Assembly (NCBI RefSeq): GCF_002355595.1
Contig: NZ_AP017422.1
Location: 6,328,823-6,392,822 of the forward strand
Length of the DNA: 64,000 bases
Reading direction: 5' to 3'
Origin: Filimonas lacunae
GTDB taxonomy: Bacteria; Bacteroidota; Bacteroidia; Chitinophagales; Chitinophagaceae
Every line of letters starts with the position of its first letter. Position 1 is the stretch's first letter. Below, in pieces: positions 8,844-14,840 of the stretch. Below the pieces are notes generated by a model. That model saw nothing but the letters and a program-made list of their open reading frames with translations. It was not told the DNA's origin and did no database searches. The position numbers were made by a program, and so were the translations under genes.

Positions 8844-9467
8844 CTATCCTCCAAATAAGGTGAATACAATATCGCTTTGCTGCCCAAACTCTTCCTCGCC
8901 GTTCCAGCACACACCCATATACTCGCGGGTTTCGGCAATGCCGTCTGTGCCAAGCTCGCGACGGTCTTTAAAAGGCGACACGCGGGGCCGGCCCAGTAAT
9001 TCCCAGCCTACCGTGCCCTTGATACGGGCATACAGGCATACGCCTAGTTGTTGCGCTTTATTAAAAGTGATAGCAACAAAGCCCGGAAAGGTTTCGGCTT
9101 TTAGCACCGGCTTTACATAGTTAGTATCAATGTTGGTGCTGGTACCTACAATACCCAGATCGCGTCCGATGTTATCGGTATAGCCGGTGCTGCGCTTAAT
9201 GATTCCTGCAATGCGTACCAATTCGGACAATTCATTGCCATCCAGGCCATTTTTGGCCGATAAGGCTTCCTGGTATTCCTGGTACTTAATGGTTACCTTA
9301 TTGGTTTTATCCGTAACGCTGCCGGTAAGGGTAGCTACCAACGTTACCAGCTCAGCCGGCAGGTTTAATACATCTGCATACACAGGCACTTTTTCGCCAA
9401 AATTGTACGACCATCTGCCCCTTTCCGCATCGTTGCGCGGAATGAAATGATTATATTTTTTTGCCAT
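8844..9467 (-). CDS. Protein of unknown function with FN3-like C-terminal domain
   Basis: 207 aa from ATG 9467 (MAKKYNHFIPRNDAERGRW). The N-terminal part (about 1-110) contains the NDAERGRWSYNF segment and is largely helical. The C-terminal part (about 115-207) looks like a fibronectin type III-like sandwich: FPGFVAITFNKAQQLGVCLYARI, then DGIAETREYMGVCWN and EFGQQSDIVFTLFGG. I recall similar proteins of unknown function in Bacteroidota and related phyla, often repeated or next to small membrane genes; I know no assigned activity. No signal peptide. It is the first gene of the cassette, and its 5' side faces the 151-bp repeat region. Confidence 0.7.
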   Translation of the reverse strand: MAKKYNHFIPRNDAERGRWSYNFGEKVPVYADVLNLPAELVTLVATLTGSVTDKTNKVTIKYQEYQEALSAKNGLDGNELSELVRIAGIIKRSTGYTDNIGRDLGIVGTSTNIDTNYVKPVLKAETFPGFVAITFNKAQQLGVCLYARIKGTVGWELLGRPRVSPFKDRRELGTDGIAETREYMGVCWNGEEEFGQQSDIVFTLFGG

Positions 9468-9560
9468 TTCTTTTAGTTTACAATGTGTTGTGAAGTAATA
9501 AATGAGTCCGGCAGGGCACTTACACACCCGTTGTATTGTTGTCTACTTATCGTGCGCACA

Positions 9561-9711
9561 ACTTTCCCACGTGCGGGAGCGTACTCCCCGCCATAAGCGG
9601 AGTGTGTTCGCCACCATGGTACTGTACTTACAAGAGGGTGCGCACACTGTGCACACGTGTGTGCTTGTACTCCCCTTACCGTGGGGACACTGTTACAAAC
9701 CCCATGTAAGT
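9561..9711. repeat. 151-bp tandem repeat, unit 1
   Basis: First full copy of a direct repeat, starting ACTTTCCCACG and ending CCCATGTAAGT. Inside are several self-complementary stretches: TCCC/GGGA around 9564-9577, GTACTCC/GGAGTGT at 9581-9604, the palindrome ACCATGGT, an 8-bp pairing within the CACA/TGTG tract, and CTCCCC/GTGGGGA. It differs from unit 2 at about ten positions, nearly all transitions. No protein frame is conserved, because 151 is not a multiple of 3. Confidence 0.92.
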
Positions 9712-9862
9712 ACTATCCCACGTATGGGAGCGTACTCCCCACCATAAGCGGAGTGTGTTCACCACCATGGTACTGTACTTACAAAGGGGCGCGCACACTG
9801 TGCACACGCGTGTGCTTGTACTCCCCTTACCGTGGGGACACTGTTACAAACCCCATGTAAGT
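9712..9862. repeat. 151-bp tandem repeat, unit 2
   Basis: Second full copy, immediately adjacent and exactly 151 bp, starting ACTATCCCACG. The last ~50 bp (from GTGCTTGTACTCC to the end) are identical to unit 1. Changes in the first hairpin (ACGTGC to ACGTAT) move the pairing by one step but keep a stem. Confidence 0.92.
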
Positions 9863-9950
9863 ACTATCCCATGTGTGGGAGCGTACTCCCCACCATAAGC
9901 GGAGTACGCTCTCCTCCTCCGTACAGTACTCCCCACGGTAAGCGGAGTAC
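9863..9950. repeat. Partial third unit of the 151-bp repeat plus an extra hairpin
   Basis: Matches the first ~43 bp of the unit (ACTATCCCATG to GCGGAGT) and then diverges. It carries two copies of the core hairpin: GTACTCC/GGAGTAC at 9883-9907 and again at 9926-9950, each with a perfect 7-bp stem and 11-base loop. The second looks like a duplicated hairpin module with loop CCACGGTAAGC. Confidence 0.85.
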
Positions 9951-10265
9951 GATACAGAGGGTATGTAAGTGCTAAAAACCGGAATGAAAGGGCGGTGGCA
10001 AACCGCGGTACACATACCTTGCTTCCTGCGCAGTAACCGGTGAAACAAGAGTAAGTGACCCGCGGCCGAACGGCCGTTCTGCACCTATGCCCGATTGCAA
10101 TGTAAAGAGACAAAGAAATGTGTACACCTACAAAACCTACACTGCCCCTACATTGGCGCAAACCCTTACCAGGTAAGGAAATATTTTTCACATATTTATG
10201 ATTGTGATACTTTCCGGAAGCGGAGCAAGCTTCCTAAGCATATGAGTAACAGCTCATTACTGTGT
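9951..10265. other. Non-coding stretch with further inverted repeats
   Basis: No credible gene. Visible elements: GCGGT/ACCGC near 9993, GGCCGAACGGCC near 10064-10075, a perfect 7-bp inverted repeat CCTTACC A GGTAAGG at 10164-10178 followed by AAATATTTTT, and GGAAGC/GCTTCC near 10216-10234. It continues the structured character of the repeat array and ends at the terminator of the RteC-like gene. The cassette promoter must lie somewhere between here and 9468; none was identified. Confidence 0.5.
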
Positions 10266-10294
10266 ATAAAAAACAAGCCCTGTGTGTAGGGGCT
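10266..10294 (-). terminator. Terminator after the RteC-like gene
   Basis: On the minus strand AGCCC/GGGCT (10276-10294) with a 9-base loop is followed by TTGTTTTTT. It starts about 20 bases after the final stop at 10314 and separates this gene from the repeat region and cassette. Confidence 0.68.
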
Positions 10295-10313
10295 ATGTAG
10301 GCGCCAGCCAATG

Positions 10314-11459
10314 TTACATCTTATCCAGGAACTGGCCCCACCTATCCAGCCACAACAGCAGCTCTCTTTTGGCTGTATGCTTTTTGTTATAGAACTCCTT
10401 CTCCAGGTAGTCGAAACCAGGCGCTTCTGTTTTAATAAGCCGGCACCACCGGGATATATTCAGCAACGCCTGCCGGAAGGTGCCCTTTATAAAGCCGGTG
10501 CCCAGCATCACATGAAATAGCATGGTAAGCACCGCGGCACTTACCGCAAAGTGCCAGCGTTCGCTTTTACTCTCCGCCAGCCGGGCATTGCATTCCAGCA
10601 CACGCAACTGTAATCAGGCATTCACCACATCTTTTACCGGCAGCGCTGCCGGCACCAAACCAGGCTGCGCAAACAAACCCAGGTAAGCTGTTTGACGTTG
10701 CATGCTTACCAGCAGGGATAATTTCTCTTCATCCAACTCTTTACCGTTCAGCTCCTTTTCCAGCAACCGGATATAATAGTCAACAAAAGGCCTGCTATTA
10801 AAATTACGCGCCACCAGCAACCAGGCCACTTCTTCCGTGTCCATCTGGCCTGAGCGCGCCAGCCCTTCTATAGCATCCATCAGGTCCAGTACATATAACA
10901 TTTCACTTTTACCCGGCCTTTTCCTGCTATCATTATACAGCAGGTTCATCACCGGCTCTTTCAGCAACAACACCAATTGCTGGCATATATTGGCATCCAT
11001 CAGGCACAACCTTATTTCATTCCAACGCTTGCGCAACACCGGCTTTATCTCGCCCAGCTGCACATGCGTCATAATATAATCCACCTCACATTCTTTACTC
11101 CAATATCGCTCCACATCATCACTCACCTCTTTTAACCATTGTGTTCATTGCTCGTAAAATACCACACAAGCCTTATTGTTTTTCATAAACCGCCGGTAGC
11201 TATTCAACCGGTCAATCATGTCATGCAGCCCTTTCCGATGCCGGTTTACTACTATAGCAAACTCTGCCGCCGGTAGCCGCTGCTCGTGCATACGCAGCCG
11301 GGTAGTGAAATAACCCGCAGCTTCCTGTATAAACAAGCGCAGCTCTTCCCTCCTTTGCTGATGGATATTGCCGGGATGCAATACCGTGAAAACGATAAAG
11401 TGCAGTTGTGTGATTACACATTTGGAGGGTTGAAACTCCAGGGCAGCAGATATTTTCAT
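10314..11459 (-). pseudogene. RteC-like gene interrupted by two in-frame TGA codons
   Basis: From ATG 11459 a single frame reads 104 codons, TGA (11145-11147), 176 codons, TGA (10614-10616), 99 codons and a final TAA at 10314. All parts share one frame, so only two codons break a 379-residue product. The first part ends with a helical segment (KGLHDMIDRLNSYRRFMKNNKACVVFYEQ) resembling the middle of RteC proteins (basic helix, then FFDNN-EFYQYY). The last part (VSAAVLTMLFHVMLGTGFIKG, later RELLLWLDRWGQFLDKM) resembles the RteC C-terminus. RteC controls excision of Bacteroidota conjugative elements. TGA is the normal stop of ruvC and other genes here, so decay is the simplest reading. Alternatives are readthrough or three small coupled genes restarting at GTG 11126 and TTG 10607. 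The family call is tentative. Confidence 0.5.
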
Positions 11460-11613
11460 AAGCAAACCGATGCTATTACAGGGTTAGATATATGGCTTAC
11501 AGGACATCGGCTTACTATTTTCTAAGTTAAATACTTTATTACATAAATAGGGTAGGCTTATGAACAATTGATATAGATTTAATTATTCATTATACTTAAA
11601 GTAGTTCACTCCC

Positions 11614-11645
11614 ATAAAAAAAGCTACCCGTATGGGGCAGCTTTG
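11614..11645 (-). terminator. Terminator of the T9SS cargo operon
   Basis: Minus strand: AAAGCTGCCC / GGGTAGCTTT hairpin with loop CATAC, then TTTTTAT. It lies about 100 bp after the stop of the OmpA-family gene and closes the five-gene operon. The rest of 11460-11749 shows nothing further. Confidence 0.85.
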
Positions 11646-11749
11646 GAGGTAACAAACCTTATAACCAGCAACACCTGCTAAACAGTTTATAACTATAAAC
11701 CGTCGCAGGTCCCTGGATGCAGGATTGTTTTAAAAAAGGTTCCTACGCA

Positions 11750-13741
11750 TTATTTACTCAATATTTTAAATTCAATTCTACGGTTTTGCTGACGGCCTTC
11801 CGGATTATCTGAGCCATCTGCTTTTGTATTCTCCGCCACAGGCATGGTGTCGCCATAGCCTACTGCTTTTAAGCGTGCAGCTGCCACTCCTTTGCTTTCC
11901 AGGTAAGCCACTACATTATCCGCACGCTCCTGCGACAATTTTTGGTTATAGGCCTTGGTGCCTACGTTATCGGTATGGCCACTGATTTCGATGGTAACAG
12001 CGGGATTATCCAGTAAGGTTTTAGCCAGTTCGTCCAGCGTTGGTTTGGACGAATCGAGAATAGCCGCGCTATTCAGCTCAAAATACATATAGTGCATCAC
12101 CTCTACCTCGCCTACTTCCGGTAACGGCTCGTGTTGCAGGCATAAAGCCGGATTGTTTAGACTCAATGCTTCTTCATCAGCCGGAGCAGCTACAGACAGC
12201 TGGCCTGGTTTATATTGAGCGGCATTAGCAGTTACTTTCAATGGAACAAATGCAGGGATGGTAAAGCTATAACGACCTTGTGCATCTGCCGCCTGGCTAT
12301 ATACCATTTTACCACTCACGGTATCCAGCACAACTACTCTAGCGCCTGCCAGCGGACTGCCGTTGCTGCAATCTACTACCTGGCCAGCTACTTGTTTAGC
12401 AGGCTGTTGTTTTTGCAAAGCCAGCACTTCCAGGCAACAGGCGCTGGAACGATCACTGCTTACAAACACATCGGATAACAGGTTTTTATTATGGCTTTTA
12501 CTTACAAAATACATATCGTCTTTTACCGAGTTAACAGGGTAGCCCATGTTCTTAGGCTCGCTCCATTGGCCTGGTGTTCCTTTGCTGCTGTATAAATCGT
12601 AACCGCCCATGCCTACGCGTCCGTTACTGGTAAACACCAAGGTTGCAGAAGGGGCATGATAATACGGAGCCTGTTCATCTGCCGCGGTGTTAATAACACT
12701 TCCCGCGTTTTGAGCAGCGCCTGCATGGCCGCTACCATCCAGCGGCACATACCACAAATCGTAACCGCCTGCACCACCGGTTCTATCGCTGGCAAACCAT
12801 AACCAGGCACCGTCGGCACTTACAAAAGGTTGTTGATTGTTAGCGCCGGGTGCATTTACAGAAGGCTCCAGCAGTTCGGGCGCACTCCAGCCGGTAGCGC
12901 TGCGTTCGCTGCGGTAAATACCTGCTGTTTTTTTACCTGCTTTCACTGTCCAGCGGGTGATAAACATGCGATTACCATCGGCACTTACGCTTACCACACC
13001 CTGATGCCCCCCCTCAACCTGGGGCAAATTGGTTTTGGTAACCGCGCCGGCTGGCAAGGCTGTTTCATAAATACGGTTGATATGGACAGTATTTTTGGCA
13101 GCCGCATTATCGGCACGGGTAGAAGTGAATAACACGGTATTATTATCCAGCCATACAGGGGCATAGGTAGCCCCTTCGCTATTGATAGCTGCTTTAGACA
13201 CCGTATACAGCTTTACATCGGCTTTTTGCAATTGCTCCTGTATAAAACGAAGACTTTGCAGCTCTTGCTTAGCCGTGCGTGCGTAGGCATCGTCTGCAGT
13301 ATACTCCTGTAAAAAGGATTGCAGTGTGGTTTCTGCTTCTTTATATTGTTCCAGCTTTTTTAATACGGATGCATAATAAAAGCGGGCCAGTGGAAAAGCC
13401 TGTTTATCGGTTTCTACCACTTCTTTATAGTAGGGTGCAGCCTTCGCATAATGGGTCAGCTGCCGGTAGCTTTCGGCCAGCTTATACACCGCCTGCAAAT
13501 GTCCGGCGCTTTTGGCATTACTGGTTTTACGGGCCAAAGCTTCGGCATTGTAAGGATCGTAATGGCCGCTTTCCTTGCTATTGCCGGCAGTGAGGTATTT
13601 TTCGTAATAGTTGCTGGCTGAAGAGTAATCGCCATTGGTATAATAATTATCAGCAGCTTTCAGATAGTTATCTCCAAACTGTGCATACAGCGTATATCCG
13701 CTTAATAAAAACGCAACGCTAACATATATTTTCTTCATCAT
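11750..13741 (-). CDS. TPR-PD40-OmpA outer-membrane protein (PorE-like)
   Basis: 663 aa from ATG 13741 (MMKKIYVSVAFLLSGYTLYAQF, signal peptide). Domains in order: TPR-like repeats about 20-180, a PD40/WD40-like beta-propeller about 205-430 (repeated SADGNRMF, SADGAWLWFASDRTGGAGGYDLW, TSNGRVGMGGYDLYSS), a carboxypeptidase-regulatory-like sandwich about 455-530, and an OmpA C-terminal peptidoglycan-binding domain about 550-663 (ISGHTDNVGTKAYNQ, ERADNVVAYLESKGV). This is the architecture of PorE, a peptidoglycan-bound partner of the type IX secretion machinery, although such proteins also occur as paralogues in cargo operons. Thirty-two bases separate it from the PorP/SprF gene. Likely role: tying the secretion or anchoring module to the cell wall. 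Confidence 0.88.
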   Translation of the reverse strand: MMKKIYVSVAFLLSGYTLYAQFGDNYLKAADNYYTNGDYSSASNYYEKYLTAGNSKESGHYDPYNAEALARKTSNAKSAGHLQAVYKLAESYRQLTHYAKAAPYYKEVVETDKQAFPLARFYYASVLKKLEQYKEAETTLQSFLQEYTADDAYARTAKQELQSLRFIQEQLQKADVKLYTVSKAAINSEGATYAPVWLDNNTVLFTSTRADNAAAKNTVHINRIYETALPAGAVTKTNLPQVEGGHQGVVSVSADGNRMFITRWTVKAGKKTAGIYRSERSATGWSAPELLEPSVNAPGANNQQPFVSADGAWLWFASDRTGGAGGYDLWYVPLDGSGHAGAAQNAGSVINTAADEQAPYYHAPSATLVFTSNGRVGMGGYDLYSSKGTPGQWSEPKNMGYPVNSVKDDMYFVSKSHNKNLLSDVFVSSDRSSACCLEVLALQKQQPAKQVAGQVVDCSNGSPLAGARVVVLDTVSGKMVYSQAADAQGRYSFTIPAFVPLKVTANAAQYKPGQLSVAAPADEEALSLNNPALCLQHEPLPEVGEVEVMHYMYFELNSAAILDSSKPTLDELAKTLLDNPAVTIEISGHTDNVGTKAYNQKLSQERADNVVAYLESKGVAAARLKAVGYGDTMPVAENTKADGSDNPEGRQQNRRIEFKILSK

Positions 13742-13773
13742 GTTCTGGCAGATTTGAATGTGGGGGTAAGCAA

Positions 13774-14790
13774 TTAAAGACGTGGACAAATAAATTCAAC
13801 CTCTTCTGTTTTTACTTTACGGCGTATAACAGTAGACAACGATACCTCAAAGCTGCTGGAGCCCCTGGCTATTTTACCCAGGTCGGAGGTATTGATATCG
13901 TAGCTGGCGCCCAACACCCAATCTCTGTAATTAAAGCCCACAAAAGGCGACAGTGCATCTCCTAAACGATAGTTAGCGCCTACCATTACATCGGTGGTTT
14001 CAATAGCCCTGCATTGCATATAGGCCCCGATCATTTTTTCCTGCGCGCCTGCCTGCCGCATATACAATACGTTAGGGGTAAGGCTTAACCGCTCATTGAG
14101 CATAATACGCATACCTGCGTGAAAAGTATACCGCATGGCCAGTTTGGCGTTTTCGCCATCTGCCATAAACTTATCGGCAGGACGCGTGAGATGTGAAACC
14201 GAAAAGCCGGCAAACAGGTTCATTTTTTTACCAGGCGTTCCGTCAAAATACAGCACACCCGCACCGGCATCAAAGCTGGCCGAAGAAGTACGTGAAAACG
14301 TTTCGCCTGCCATGCCCGGATCAAAATCGCCGGTAACAGGATTATACTGGCTACCAAAGCTGGCCTTGGTAGGATCAAATTTCTTTTGAATTAACCCCGC
14401 CTGCAGTCCCAGGTTCAGGTGATGATAGCCTTCTTTCCCAAACCGAACACCCGAATAGGCAAAGCTTCCATAAGCAGTGGTGTAGCTATAGCCGCCATCA
14501 CCCGCTTTTTGCTGTAAGGCGCTTACACCAAAAGCAGCATGTTTGGCTGTATTGAAATCGGCCGATATACCGGGGGTTTTATAAGGGGCCGATACATTAC
14601 CCCACTGGCTGCGGTAAATGCCCGACACACGAACATCGCCGTCAAAAACACCTGTAAGAGCAGGATTTAACCACGAAGGATAAATGTAGTATTGCGTGTA
14701 ATGCGGGTCCTGTGCCTGCAAAGCATTCATAGACCCAACGCAGGTGAGCAGCGCCAACGAGGTTTTTGTTAGTATGCGTTTCATGTTCAT
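13774..14790 (-). CDS. PorP/SprF family type IX secretion outer-membrane protein
   Basis: 338 aa; signal peptide (to LQAQDPHYTQYY), then a beta-barrel of the PorP/SprF family recognised by the opening HYTQYYIYPSWLNPALTGVFDGDVRVSGIYRSQW and repeated glycine/aromatic strands. SprF-type proteins are needed for secretion or attachment of adhesins with type B sorting domains, such as SprB of gliding Flavobacterium. Its position between three type B cargo genes and a PorE-like gene fits a dedicated carrier for them. ATG 14790 and ATG 14784 are both possible starts. Fifty bases follow the cargo gene, in one operon. Confidence 0.93.
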   Translation of the reverse strand: MNMKRILTKTSLALLTCVGSMNALQAQDPHYTQYYIYPSWLNPALTGVFDGDVRVSGIYRSQWGNVSAPYKTPGISADFNTAKHAAFGVSALQQKAGDGGYSYTTAYGSFAYSGVRFGKEGYHHLNLGLQAGLIQKKFDPTKASFGSQYNPVTGDFDPGMAGETFSRTSSASFDAGAGVLYFDGTPGKKMNLFAGFSVSHLTRPADKFMADGENAKLAMRYTFHAGMRIMLNERLSLTPNVLYMRQAGAQEKMIGAYMQCRAIETTDVMVGANYRLGDALSPFVGFNYRDWVLGASYDINTSDLGKIARGSSSFEVSLSTVIRRKVKTEEVEFICPRL

Positions 14791-14840
14791 GCTGTATTAG
14801 TTAGTTTTTGGTGATCAATATTTAAATATATAAATGGTGG

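Noticed and set aside
7985-9467. Prophage
   Set aside because: Only DUF5675 and holin-like proteins are suggestive; no capsid, tail, terminase, portal or integrase gene is present.
9561-9950. CRISPR array
   Set aside because: Units are 151 bp and directly adjacent with no unique spacers, and there are no cas genes.
8844-9950. Type III toxin-antitoxin (repeat RNA next to a toxin gene)
   Set aside because: Repeats are much longer than the usual ~36-nt antitoxin units, no terminator lies between array and gene, and the 207-aa protein does not resemble ToxN.
9502-10289. Several overlapping open frames through the 151-bp repeat region on both strands
   Set aside because: They are open in many frames because of the repeat's composition; the 151-bp period changes frame between units, and the translated text is Cys/Thr/Pro-rich with no start signal or conservation.
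7985-11459. Retron or diversity-generating retroelement
   Set aside because: No reverse transcriptase motif is present in any frame of this region, and the repeat copies are not paired with a variable coding repeat.
10314-11459. General TGA reassignment in this genome
   Set aside because: ruvC, the M23 gene, pssD and the flippase gene end in TGA at normal positions, so TGA works as a stop here.
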